DNA of 64,000 nt from VRUE01 sp963774555 (GTDB lineage Bacteria > Actinomycetota > Thermoleophilia > Solirubrobacterales > 70-9): NCBI GenBank assembly GCA_963774555.1, contig CAVZFL010000001.1:496001-560000 (forward strand), in the 5' to 3' direction. Shown here piece by piece: positions 42,444 through 50,114 of the stretch. Below the pieces are notes generated by a model, which was not told the origin of the DNA, did no database searches, and worked only from the letters and a program-made list of their open reading frames with translations. Both the position numbers and the translations under genes were made by a program. Positions within the stretch are counted from its first letter, which is position 1, and each line of letters begins with the position of its first letter.

Positions 42444-42488
42444 GGTGCAACGCGTTGTGGTCCTGGTGGGACCACAACGCGTTGCACC
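42444..42488. repeat. GTGCAAC palindrome family, copy 5
   Basis: The best-matched copy: perfect 20-bp arms GGTGCAACGCGTTGTGGTCC (42444-42463) and its reverse complement (42469-42488), loop of 5 nt. It lies just after the VapC stop and 58 bp before the small gene at 42547. Confidence 0.85.
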
Positions 42489-42546
42489 GCCTCGCCCAAG
42501 CGTCCAAACGGGCAGGAACCAGCGGCTCTCGGTTGAAGCGGCCCGC

Positions 42547-42762
42547 ATGATCGAGGTTGCGCGGACGCTGATGAAGTCCGAGCCCGAGCTGGTTGAGCTG
42601 ATCGCTGGCGTCGAAGGGGTCGAGGTGACGATGGCCGAGAAGGGCTTCGGCACGCGGGTTGAGCTGCGCGCCGGCGACGACTCAGGTCTCGCCGAGGCCG
42701 ACCTCGAGCGCGTCCTCGACAACCTCGCCGAGCCGCAGAAGCAGCCGTTCGGCGCCGCCTGA
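42547..42762 (+). CDS. small protein of unknown function
   Basis: 71 residues from ATG 42547; the open frame upstream runs through the palindrome and is probably not translated. Composition is acidic and helical (LMKSEPELVELIAGVEGVEV, then AEADLERVLDNLAEP), with no recognised domain. It lies between a VapBC module and a convergent HTH/nucleotidyltransferase module. It could be a short regulator or a remnant. Evidence for expression is weak. Confidence 0.4.
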   Translation: MIEVARTLMKSEPELVELIAGVEGVEVTMAEKGFGTRVELRAGDDSGLAEADLERVLDNLAEPQKQPFGAA

Positions 42763-42768
42763 GGCCTC

Positions 42769-43257
42769 TCAGTCCGACTTGCGCCGTTGGCGCAGTGCCT
42801 CGCGTGTCGCGTAGAGCGCCGGCAGGGCCGCGGCGTCCTTGGGTCGGCCCAGCTCCTCCTTGGAGGCGATCACCTCGTCGATCGTGATCACCCGCACCGA
42901 GAGATCTCCCAGGGAGAGCTCGATGGTGGCAACGTCTTCGAACCCGCCGATGGCGGCGGCGTTCGGCACGACGTCCAGCGGGCCGGCTTCAGTGTTGAAG
43001 CGTTGCGTCTGCCAGCCGAGGAAGTCGGCACCTTCCAGCTCCAGTGGGCGCTCGTCGCTCCGCTGACGAGCGCCGATCGAGTTGAGCGCCGCGGCGAGCC
43101 GTTCGGCGTTGTCGAGGTCGCGCCGGGGCATCACGTCGAGGTCGAGCGTCACCGCCGGGCTTCCCTGCAGCCAGGCGGCAACCGCGCCGATCACGCAGAA
43201 CTCGACCTCGTGCTCGACCAGGGTGCGCAGCAGTCGCTCGGGGTCGAGCCCGGTCAT
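42769..43257 (-). CDS. nucleotidyltransferase (AbiEii/MNT-like), probable toxin
   Basis: 162 residues from ATG 43257, which overlaps the TGA of the HTH gene (ATGA). FCVIGAVAAWLQGSPAVTLDLDVMP gives the G-G/S...DxD nucleotidyltransferase motif (DLDV near residues 39-42), as in AbiEii-type toxins and related transferases. The C-terminal part (ITIDEVIASKEELGRPKD) matches helices found in this family. Toxins of this type transfer nucleotides to tRNA or other targets. Paired with a DNA-binding antitoxin gene just upstream. Confidence 0.78.
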   Translation of the reverse strand: MTGLDPERLLRTLVEHEVEFCVIGAVAAWLQGSPAVTLDLDVMPRRDLDNAERLAAALNSIGARQRSDERPLELEGADFLGWQTQRFNTEAGPLDVVPNAAAIGGFEDVATIELSLGDLSVRVITIDEVIASKEELGRPKDAAALPALYATREALRQRRKSD

Positions 43258-43568
43258 GTTCGCTCCGATGCGAGCTCGCGCAGGCGGGCGTAGCGTGAGA
43301 GAGAGCGGAGGCGCTGCAGGGGTGTCAGCTCCAGCTGTCGTGCCGCCAGCTCGACGTCGTGGGGATCGGCGATCGTCTCGATGTCGAGTCGAAGCCGCTG
43401 CCCGCACGCTGCCATCAGCCGCCGCAGGGTCTCCAAGGAGGGGGCCGCGACACCGCGCTCGTAGCGGGCGACTGCGGGTTGCGAGGTGCCGGCTCGCTGT
43501 GCCAGGGCACGCTGCGAGAGTCCGGCTGTGAGCCGCGCATCCCGCACCAGGGTGCAGAGCGGTTCCAT
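43254..43568 (-). CDS. XRE-type HTH antitoxin/regulator
   Basis: 104 residues from ATG 43568. Helix-turn-helix: LVRDARLTAGLSQRALAQ, AGTSQPAVARYERG, PSLETLRRLMAACGQRL, a classical XRE fold. The C-terminal QRLRSLSRYARLRELASE helix is likely the toxin contact. First gene of a coupled pair with the nucleotidyltransferase; such HTH/nucleotidyltransferase pairs act as toxin-antitoxin modules. A perfect 18-bp palindrome 8 bp upstream is the probable operator. Confidence 0.8.
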   Translation of the reverse strand: MEPLCTLVRDARLTAGLSQRALAQRAGTSQPAVARYERGVAAPSLETLRRLMAACGQRLRLDIETIADPHDVELAARQLELTPLQRLRSLSRYARLRELASERT

Positions 43569-43576
43569 ACCTTTAT

Positions 43577-43594
43577 GATACCTGATCAGGTATC
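43577..43594. promoter_or_regulatory. 18-bp operator palindrome GATACCTGATCAGGTATC
   Basis: A perfect palindrome at 43577-43594, between the divergent HTH antitoxin (start 43568) and propionyl-CoA carboxylase (start 43656). The position and symmetry suit an XRE-family dimer. It may affect transcription in both directions. Confidence 0.65.
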
Positions 43595-43655
43595 GCTGCC
43601 ATGGATGGCGGGACAGCGCCCTCTGGAAGCGCGGGTAAATAGACTTCCGCGCCCG

Positions 43656-45224
43656 ATGCGAGAGCGGAACCCGGTCACCCACGATGAGAAGCTCGCCTAC
43701 CTGCGCGAGCTGCGCGACGAAGCGATCCACTCGGCTTCCGAGGAGGCCGTGGAGAAACAGCACGCCAAGGGCAAGCTGACCGCCCGCGAGCGGATCGAGA
43801 AGCTGCTCGACCCCGGCTCCTTCGAGGAGCTCGACACCTTCGTCCGCCACCGCACCTACGACTTCGAGATGCAGAAGAAACGGCCCTGGGGCGACGCCGT
43901 CGTCACCGGCCACGGCACGATCGAAGGCCGCACCGTCTTCGTCTTCTCGCAGGACTTCACCGTCTTCGGCGGCTCCCTCGGTGAGGTGATGGCGGAGAAG
44001 ATGTGCAAGGTGATGGACCTCGCCGCCCAGGTCGGGGCGCCGGTGATCGGCATCAACGACTCCGGCGGCGCCCGGATCCAGGAGGGCGTCGTCTCGCTCG
44101 GCGCCTACGGCGACGTCTTCGTCCGCAACGTGCAGTGCTCCGGCGTGATCCCGCAGATCAGCCTGATCATGGGCCCCTGCGCCGGCGGCGCCGTCTACTC
44201 GCCGGCGATGACCGACTTCATCTTCATGGTCAAGGAGACCTCGCACATGTTCATCACCGGCCCGGAAGTGATCAAGACGGTGACCGGCGAGGAAGTCGAG
44301 TTCGAGGAACTGGGCGGGGCGATGAGTCACAACTCGAAGTCCGGCGTCGCCCACTTCGCCTCCGAGGACGAGGAGAGCTGCCTCGAGGACGTGCGCTACC
44401 TGATGGGCTTCCTGCCCTCCAACAACCTCGAGGCGCCGCCGCGCTTCGAGCCCGACGACGATCCCGAGCGCGAAGACCCCGAGCTGGAAACGATCGTCCC
44501 CGACGATCCCTCCAAGCCCTACGACATGCGCGGGGTGATCTCCCGCATCGTCGACGACGGCGAGTTCTTCGAGGTCCACGAGCACTTCGCCAAGAACATC
44601 GTCTGCGGCTTCTCCCGCCTCGACGGCTTCCCGATCGGCATCGTCGGCAACCAGCCCGCCTTCCTCGCCGGCGTGCTCGACATCGAGGCCTCCGAGAAGG
44701 CGGCCCGCTTCGTCCGCACCTGCGACGCCTACAACATCCCGATCGTCACCTTCACCGACGTGCCCGGCTTCCTGCCCGGTACCGACCAGGAGTGGAACGG
44801 GATCATCCGCCACGGCGCCAAGCTGCTCTACGCCTTCACCGAGGCAACCGTGCCGAAGCTCACCGTCGTCACCCGCAAGGCCTACGGCGGCGCCTACGAC
44901 GTGATGAACTCCAAGCACATGCTGGCCGACTACAACGTCGCCTGGCCGACCGCCGAGGTCGCGGTGATGGGCCCCGAGGGCGCGGTCAACATCATCTACC
45001 GCAAGGACATCGCCTCCTCGCCGACCCCCGACGAGCGCCGCCAAAAGCTGATCGACGACTACAAGGCCCACTTCGCCAACCCCTACTCAGCAGCCGAGCG
45101 CGGCTACATCGACGACGTAATAGAGCCCCGCCAGACCCGCCCGAAGCTGATCAAGGCACTCCGCATGCTCCAGAGCAAGCGCGTCCCCCAACCGAAGCGC
45201 AAGCACGGGAATATTCCCCTGTAG
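43656..45224 (+). CDS. pccB: propionyl-CoA (acyl-CoA) carboxylase beta subunit
   Basis: 522 residues from ATG 43656. Carboxyltransferase with biotin-independent crotonase-type halves: GINDSGGARIQEGVVSLGAY (acyl-CoA oxyanion hole), MGPCAGGAVYSPAMTDF, and in the second half TFTDVPGFLPGTDQEWNGII and RKAYGGAYDVMNSKHM. It moves the carboxyl from biotin to propionyl-CoA or acetyl-CoA. With the mutase gene 2 kb away this is a propionyl-CoA to succinyl-CoA route; the biotinylated alpha subunit is not here. The substrate-specificity Asp/Ile position cannot be judged reliably from this reading. Confidence 0.9.
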   Translation: MRERNPVTHDEKLAYLRELRDEAIHSASEEAVEKQHAKGKLTARERIEKLLDPGSFEELDTFVRHRTYDFEMQKKRPWGDAVVTGHGTIEGRTVFVFSQDFTVFGGSLGEVMAEKMCKVMDLAAQVGAPVIGINDSGGARIQEGVVSLGAYGDVFVRNVQCSGVIPQISLIMGPCAGGAVYSPAMTDFIFMVKETSHMFITGPEVIKTVTGEEVEFEELGGAMSHNSKSGVAHFASEDEESCLEDVRYLMGFLPSNNLEAPPRFEPDDDPEREDPELETIVPDDPSKPYDMRGVISRIVDDGEFFEVHEHFAKNIVCGFSRLDGFPIGIVGNQPAFLAGVLDIEASEKAARFVRTCDAYNIPIVTFTDVPGFLPGTDQEWNGIIRHGAKLLYAFTEATVPKLTVVTRKAYGGAYDVMNSKHMLADYNVAWPTAEVAVMGPEGAVNIIYRKDIASSPTPDERRQKLIDDYKAHFANPYSAAERGYIDDVIEPRQTRPKLIKALRMLQSKRVPQPKRKHGNIPL

Positions 45225-45493
45225 ACGGAAGCGCTCGGCCGCGGGTCCTGTCGCGGTTTCAAGCGAAGGTTGGAGCCCAAGAAGCTGCCGCGCCAAACCG
45301 AAGAGTTGACCGCTCCCACGCCTGCATCCGGGCTCACGTCGCCCGATTCAGCTTTGAGCTTGGATAGTCCGACCGGGACGTGTCTCGCGGGGGGTGGCAT
45401 CGATCTGGGGGACCGCCCTGAGGAGCTACTGCACCGGAAGGGTGGTGGCACCAGATCGGTGACAGGACCCGCCGCGCCTACACCTTCGTCGAC
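45225..45493. other. 269-bp intergenic stretch between converging genes
   Basis: Between the ends of pccB and a TetR gene. It has an open frame (45270-45506) with no recognisable domain, no ribosome-binding site and poor codon pattern. I see no clear hairpin or promoter. Nothing supported. Confidence 0.4.
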
Positions 45494-46207
45494 CTACGGA
45501 AGCTGAGAGGCCGCGTCCCTGCGCGTGTGCCAGGTCGTCACCGAGGCTGCGGTCATCTCTTCCCAGGCCGCGTCCTCGCCGAAGTACTGCATCACCACGA
45601 AGTAAAGAAGGCCGGGGAGCATCTCGGGGGCGCGCTCGGCGTCGCCGTCCATCAATTTCGCGCACACAAGGGTGTCGATAGCGCCTACCATGAAGGTCGA
45701 CGTCACAGGAGGTGGAGCTTGGCGAGTTGGAATCTCGCGGCGGGCGCTGTCAAGCGCCCGGGAGAGGCGCTCCATCAGATCGCGCCGCTGGGCGAGCGCC
45801 CGCTCGCCCGCCGCATGGACCTCGACGAAGAGCGCCTTGGCGATCTCCGGCTGGTTGGCGCAGAACTCGAGCAGCTCGGCCATCGCCGCCCGCAACCCGG
45901 CGCGCCAGCTCGGCTGGCGCTTGGCGGCACCGATCAGGCGCTTGTAGAGCCACTCGCTGGCATCGCGGTGGGCATGGGCGAAGCAGTCCTCACGGTCCTC
46001 GAAGTACTTGTAGAAGGTCGCCCGGCTCGCCCGCGCGCGCTCGATCACGTGCTTGACCGCGACCTGCTCGTAACCGCGCTCGCCGCTGACCAGCAGGACC
46101 GCCTCCAGCAGGCGCTCGCGCGGCGCCCGCGCCCGCAGGCCCGGAAACGGCACGACCGGCGCCATCTGATCGTCTTTGTCGGGGCCGCTGGAGGGTTCTT
46201 CCGGCAT
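45494..46207 (-). CDS. TetR/AcrR-family regulator (1 of 4)
   Basis: 237 residues from ATG 46207; the open frame upstream covers the operator region. Helix-turn-helix of TetR type: RERLLEAVLLVSGERGYEQV, VKHVIERARASRATFYKYFE, DREDCFAHAH. The C-terminal ligand-binding domain (AAMAELLEFCANQPEIAKA) is the standard helical bundle. It diverges from the second TetR gene with 132 bp between start codons, containing two palindromes. Ligand and targets unknown. Confidence 0.85.
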   Translation of the reverse strand: MPEEPSSGPDKDDQMAPVVPFPGLRARAPRERLLEAVLLVSGERGYEQVAVKHVIERARASRATFYKYFEDREDCFAHAHRDASEWLYKRLIGAAKRQPSWRAGLRAAMAELLEFCANQPEIAKALFVEVHAAGERALAQRRDLMERLSRALDSARREIPTRQAPPPVTSTFMVGAIDTLVCAKLMDGDAERAPEMLPGLLYFVVMQYFGEDAAWEEMTAASVTTWHTRRDAASQLP

Positions 46208-46282
46208 CGCTCCACCTTTGCAAACAGTGTCCTTCTGTCTAGGTATAGCAACTTTCAGAAACGACGGATGCCTAGAACGCAA

Positions 46283-46318
46283 TGTTTTCTGTAAAACAGG
46301 CAAGTAGACATCAGATGT
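46283..46318. promoter_or_regulatory. two operator-like palindromes between divergent TetR genes
   Basis: TGTTTT-CTGT-AAAACA at 46283-46298 and ACATC-A-GATGT at 46308-46318, both in the divergent intergenic region and close to the start of the plus-strand regulator. The first is a 16-bp palindrome of the size TetR dimers bind. Confidence 0.5.
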
Positions 46319-46339
46319 ATGTTTTGGTACCTTGTCGGC

Positions 46340-47026
46340 ATGGCGGACTCGCGGTCACTGTCCGAAAGGCTTTCCAAGCTGCCGCCGGGACGGCATCTGG
46401 TTCCACCGGACTTCGTCGCCCAGAACCAGCGCGAGCGGATGCTGCTCGCCACCGCCGAGCTGGTCGCCGAGCGCGGCTACCAGAAGACCACGATCGAGCT
46501 GATCGCCAAGACCGCTCGGGTCGCGCTCTCGACCTTCTACGAGCAGTTCTCGAGCAAGGAGGACTGCTTCCTCGCCGCCTTCGACGAGACCGTTGCCGCC
46601 GCCGCGGAGGTCTTCGCGGAGCTGCTCGATCCCGAGCAGGAGTGGGCCGAGCAGATCTCCAGCGCGATCGAGATCTTTCTCGAGATGGTGGTCAAAGAGC
46701 CGGCACGGGCGCGCCTGTGCATCGTCGAGTCGCAGGCCGCCGGCGGTGCGGCACTGGCCCGATACCAGGCCTTGCTGGAGCAGGTGGCGCCGAAGCTGCG
46801 CGAGGGCCGCGAGCACAACCCTCGCGCCGGCCGGCTGCCGGACGGGCTCGAGGTGGCGATCATCGGCGGGCTCGCCTGGCTCGTCCACCAGCGCTTGGTG
46901 GCCGACCGCGACGAGGAGATCAAGGCCCTGCTGCCGGAGATGCTGCAGGTGACGCTGACCCCCTACGTCGGCGAGGCGGAGGCCAGTCGAGCGGCCGACG
47001 CGGCACTGGCGCGGGCAGCCGCTTGA
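46340..47026 (+). CDS. TetR/AcrR-family regulator (2 of 4)
   Basis: 228 residues from ATG 46340. N-terminal HTH: RERMLLATAELVAERGYQKT, TIELIAKTARVALSTFYEQF, SSKEDCFLAAF. C-terminal part with FLEMVVKEPARARLCIVESQ, similar to regulator 4, suggesting a duplication. Both share the PPGRHLVPPDFVAQNQRER-type lead segment just before the HTH. No enzymatic neighbours indicate a target. Confidence 0.85.
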   Translation: MADSRSLSERLSKLPPGRHLVPPDFVAQNQRERMLLATAELVAERGYQKTTIELIAKTARVALSTFYEQFSSKEDCFLAAFDETVAAAAEVFAELLDPEQEWAEQISSAIEIFLEMVVKEPARARLCIVESQAAGGAALARYQALLEQVAPKLREGREHNPRAGRLPDGLEVAIIGGLAWLVHQRLVADRDEEIKALLPEMLQVTLTPYVGEAEASRAADAALARAAA

Positions 47027-47059
47027 GGAGGACGAGCGCAGGGGGAGAGGCCGGCAGAT

Positions 47060-47698
47060 GTGAGCACGGGTAACGGAGGGCCGGTCGCGCGCGCGGTGGC
47101 CGATCCGGCGCGGCAGCGGATCGTCGCGGCGATCGTCTTCCTCGTCGGCACCCGCGGCTACGCGGGGATCAGCGTCGAGGCGCTCTGCGAGCAGGCCCGC
47201 ACCCGCCGCTCCCACTTCGACCGCTGCTTTGCCGGCCTTGAGGACTGCTTTCTCACCGTCCACGAGGAGGTCAGCGCCGAGCTCTGCGAGCGGGTCGAGG
47301 CCGCCCATGCCGGCGCGGCGTCCTGGCACGACCGCGTCTGGGCAGCGGGCTGGGCGGCGTTGCGCTTCTTCCAGGAGGACCCGACCCGCGCCCGCTTCCT
47401 CGTCGTCGAGGTCAACGGCGCCGGCAATGGTGCGCAGGCGCGGCGCGACCACATCCTGCAGCGGATCGCCGACATCGTCGACGGCGGTCGCGAGGAGCTC
47501 GAGCAGCCTGGCTCGGTCTCCCGCTGCACAGCGGAAATCGTCGCCGGTGCGATCTACGGCACGGTTCTCGCCAAGGTCGAGAGCGGCAGCCTCGAGCGCG
47601 GCGAGGACTTCCTGCCCGAGCTGGTCTACATGGCGGTGATGCCGTACCTGGGGTCCCGCGCCGCCGAGGACGAGCTGCTGGTCCAATCGCTGCATTGA
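47060..47698 (+). CDS. TetR-family-like regulator with diverged HTH (3 of 4)
   Basis: 212 residues, GTG start 47060, 33 bp after regulator 2. RQRIVAAIVFLVGTRGYAGI, VEALCEQARTRRSHFDRCF gives a recognisable but less conserved HTH (the usual T-F-Y is HFDR here). The ligand domain has RARFLVVEVNGAGNGAQARR, also similar to its neighbours. Probably part of the same tandem duplication, and may have lost or changed DNA specificity. Confidence 0.78.
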   Translation: MSTGNGGPVARAVADPARQRIVAAIVFLVGTRGYAGISVEALCEQARTRRSHFDRCFAGLEDCFLTVHEEVSAELCERVEAAHAGAASWHDRVWAAGWAALRFFQEDPTRARFLVVEVNGAGNGAQARRDHILQRIADIVDGGREELEQPGSVSRCTAEIVAGAIYGTVLAKVESGSLERGEDFLPELVYMAVMPYLGSRAAEDELLVQSLH

Positions 47699-47707
47699 GC
47701 CACGGAG

Positions 47708-48436
47708 ATGGGGACTGGGTCGGGTATGGTCGGTTCCGTGGCAAAGGGGACGGCGAAGAGGGAGGCTGGGAAGAACCCTGAGCCGGTCTCAGGCTCACCC
47801 CGGCTGCCCGCCGGCCGCCACGGCCTGCCGCGCGAGTTCATCGCCCAGAACCAGCGCGAGCGGATCATCACGGCGCTGGTCGACACCGTCGCCGAGCGCG
47901 GCTACAACGCCACCACGGTCGCCCACATCACCAAGGCCGCCTCGGTTTCGCGCCGCACCTTCTACGAGCACTTCGCCGACAAGGAAGCCTGCTTCCTCGC
48001 CGCCTACGACATGGTCGCCGACCATATCCGCGCCTCGATGCGCGCCGCCGCCGCGTCGTTTGGCGATTGGCCGCAGAAGGTGCGGGCAGCGCTGGCGACG
48101 ATGCTGCGCTTCCTCGCCTCCGAGCCCGAGCTGGCCCGCCTCTGCATGATCGAGCCGGTTGCGGCGGGGGGCGAGATCGCCGCCCGCCACCGTGCCTCGA
48201 TGCAGGGCTTCGTCGCCATCCTCAAGGCGGGACGCCCCGAGCACAGCGGCGAGCGCCCGCTGCCCGAGGCGACCGAGGAAACCCTGGTCGGCGGCATCGT
48301 CTCCCTGATCGTGCGCGAGATCAGCGCCGGCCGCACCGCCGAGCTGGAGAAGCTGCTGCCCGACCTGGTCGAGCTGATCCTGGCGCCCTACCTCGGCGCC
48401 GAGCAGGCCGAGCGCCTGGCACGAGACCCTGGGTAA
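47708..48436 (+). CDS. TetR/AcrR-family regulator (4 of 4)
   Basis: 242 residues with ATG 47708 (or 47726), only 9 bp after regulator 3. HTH: RERIITALVDTVAERGYNAT, VAHITKAASVSRRTFYEHF, ADKEACFLAAYD. The segment RLPAGRHGLPREFIAQNQRE before the HTH is nearly the same as in regulator 2. The C-terminal FLASEPELARLCMIEPVAAG matches regulators 2 and 3. Three same-strand TetR genes in a row with no other gene between is unusual. Confidence 0.85.
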   Translation: MGTGSGMVGSVAKGTAKREAGKNPEPVSGSPRLPAGRHGLPREFIAQNQRERIITALVDTVAERGYNATTVAHITKAASVSRRTFYEHFADKEACFLAAYDMVADHIRASMRAAAASFGDWPQKVRAALATMLRFLASEPELARLCMIEPVAAGGEIAARHRASMQGFVAILKAGRPEHSGERPLPEATEETLVGGIVSLIVREISAGRTAELEKLLPDLVELILAPYLGAEQAERLARDPG

Positions 48437-48448
48437 GTTGCATTGTCC

Positions 48449-48460
48449 TTATGACATAAT
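48449..48460 (+). promoter_or_regulatory. operator/-10 element of the Phd/VapC pair
   Basis: Palindrome TTATG-A-CATAA (48449-48459) overlapping a good -10 (CATAAT, 48455-48460), 10 bp before the ATG 48470. Probable autoregulated promoter of the third PIN-type module. Confidence 0.45.
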
Positions 48461-48469
48461 CCTGTGTCG

Positions 48470-48787
48470 ATGACACTTGGGCAGCAAAAAGAGGCGGAGA
48501 ACCTGGGACCTCAGAGCCTTGGCACGGCCGAGGCGAAGAGACGGTTCTCGGAGCTGGTCGACCGCGTCGGCGCAGGGGAGCGCTTCGTGGTGTCCAGGCG
48601 AGGACATCCAGCAGTCGCTCTAGTGCCGCCCACTCCTGAGCTGCTTGAAGCACGGGGGAAGGCGCCTACTGGGCTGGCCTCTCTGGCCGGGGCCTTCGCC
48701 GATTGGGACGAGATCGATCAGATGGTGGACGAGATCTATGCCGCTCGGAAAGAGAGCCGAGATCGGTCCGCACCCGATCTCGGCTGA
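48470..48787 (+). CDS. Phd/YefM-type antitoxin
   Basis: 105 residues from ATG 48470 (GTG 48464 also possible). LGTAEAKRRFSELVDRVGAG, ERFVVSRRGHPAVALVPP is the Phd/YefM DNA-binding fold. The C-terminal tail (WDEIDQMVDEIYAARKESRD) is acidic and helical, as for toxin-binding regions. The PIN-domain gene starts 2 bp after its stop. Confidence 0.85.
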   Translation: MTLGQQKEAENLGPQSLGTAEAKRRFSELVDRVGAGERFVVSRRGHPAVALVPPTPELLEARGKAPTGLASLAGAFADWDEIDQMVDEIYAARKESRDRSAPDLG

Positions 48788-48789
48788 CC

Positions 48790-49191
48790 GTGTACTGCTT
48801 CGACACTGACGTGCTCAGCGCGACGATCCGTCGCAACCCCTCGCTCCCTCTGTTGCGCCGGCTCGCCCAGATACCGCCGACTGAGCAGTTCACGACGGCG
48901 ATCACGATGGGCGAGCTGCTCTACGGTGCCGCCCGCAAGGACAGCGCCGGACTCCGGGATCGCGTGCGCGATCTGATCCGCGGCGCGCTGACGATCTTGC
49001 CCTTCGATGAAGGGGCTGCCTCGATCTACGGACCGCTTCGAGCACAGCTCGAGGCCGAGGGCCGGCGCCTGGACGAGCCCGATCTGCGCATTGCCTCGAT
49101 CGCGCTCTCTCGCGATCTCACTCTCATTACCGGCAACGTGCGCCACTTCGCCCGCGTGCCCGGGCTGAGCGTCGAGAACTGGCTCAATTGA
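48790..49191 (+). CDS. PIN-domain VapC/FitB-type toxin
   Basis: 133 residues from GTG 48790; the open frame upstream overlaps the antitoxin. FDTDVLSATIRRN (D5 and D7 region), TMGELLYGA (E near 42), DEPDLRIASIAL (D near 97), ITGNVRHFARV (N in place of the usual last Asp region). The pattern fits FitB/VapC PIN nucleases. Together with the Phd-type antitoxin this is a complete type II module. Confidence 0.85.
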   Translation: MYCFDTDVLSATIRRNPSLPLLRRLAQIPPTEQFTTAITMGELLYGAARKDSAGLRDRVRDLIRGALTILPFDEGAASIYGPLRAQLEAEGRRLDEPDLRIASIALSRDLTLITGNVRHFARVPGLSVENWLN

Positions 49192-49246
49192 TCGTCCTCG
49201 ACTTCCGGTGGGTCCCGTCAATGCCATGCGATGACAGGCGGGCGGC

Positions 49247-50113
49247 CTACGGAACCGCGGTCGCCTCGGTCTCGACCCCGCCGCCCTCGATGCGCTGGCC
49301 GCGACCGCCGCGGGTGGCGGCGAGGCCGCCTTCCTCACGGGTGAGGCGGTAGGCGAGGTAGACGGGGAGGATCGAGATCAGGACGACCAGCACGGCGACG
49401 GCGTTGACGATCGGTCGCTGCTGGGCGCGGAAGAGGTTGCTGAAGATCCAGTAGGGGAGGGTCTGTTCGCCGGCGCCGATGGTGAAGGTGGTGACGATGA
49501 TCTCGTCGAAGGAGAGGCCGAAGGCGAGCAGCCCACCGGCGCCGAGCGCCGAGCGCATGTTGGGGAGGGTGACGAAGCGGAAGGTCTGCCAGGTGTTGGC
49601 GCCGAGGTCGGCCGAGGCCTCCTCGAAGGAGGAGGACATCCTGCGCAGGCGCGCGATCGAGTTGTTGTAGACGACGACGATGCAGAAGGTGGCGTGGGCG
49701 ACGATCACCGTGAACAGCGACAGGTCGATGCCGAGCACCTGGGTGAAGGTGTTGTTCAGCGCCACCCCGGTGACGATCCCGGGCAGGGCGATTGGAAGGA
49801 TGACGAGGAAGGAGATCGTCTCGCGACCGAAGAAGCGGTGCCGCGCGACGGCCAGCGAGGCCAGCGTTCCCAGCACCAGGGCGATCGCCGTGGCGACGAG
49901 CCCGACCTTGATCGAGGTCCAGAAGGCGTCCTTTGCCGTGCTTTCGATCGCCTTGGGGAACCATTCGAAGGTGAGGCCGGGGGGCGGCCATTCGAGGATC
50001 TTGCTCGAGTTGAAGGCGTAGACGGCAAGGACGAACAGCGGGATGTATATGAACGCGAGTCCCGCGCCGACCGAGACACGCAAGAGGATTCTGGATCTCT
50101 TCGAGAGCCGCAT
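49247..50113 (-). CDS. potC: ABC transporter permease, spermidine/putrescine type (PotC)
   Basis: 288 residues with six membrane segments (for example VSVGAGLAFIYIPLFVLAVYA, and ETISFLVILPIALPGIVTGVA) and the EAA loop EEASADLGANTWQTFRFVTL, which contacts the ATPase. Second permease of the operon; starts 1 bp after the potB stop. The basic C-terminal tail (RLTREEGGLAATRGGRGQR) is cytoplasmic. Imports polyamines with PotA, B and D. Confidence 0.88.
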   Translation of the reverse strand: MRLSKRSRILLRVSVGAGLAFIYIPLFVLAVYAFNSSKILEWPPPGLTFEWFPKAIESTAKDAFWTSIKVGLVATAIALVLGTLASLAVARHRFFGRETISFLVILPIALPGIVTGVALNNTFTQVLGIDLSLFTVIVAHATFCIVVVYNNSIARLRRMSSSFEEASADLGANTWQTFRFVTLPNMRSALGAGGLLAFGLSFDEIIVTTFTIGAGEQTLPYWIFSNLFRAQQRPIVNAVAVLVVLISILPVYLAYRLTREEGGLAATRGGRGQRIEGGGVETEATAVP

Positions 50114-50114
50114 C

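Noticed and set aside
45270..45506. 78-codon open frame between pccB and a TetR gene
   Set aside because: No ribosome-binding site, no domain, and it overlaps the end of the TetR gene.
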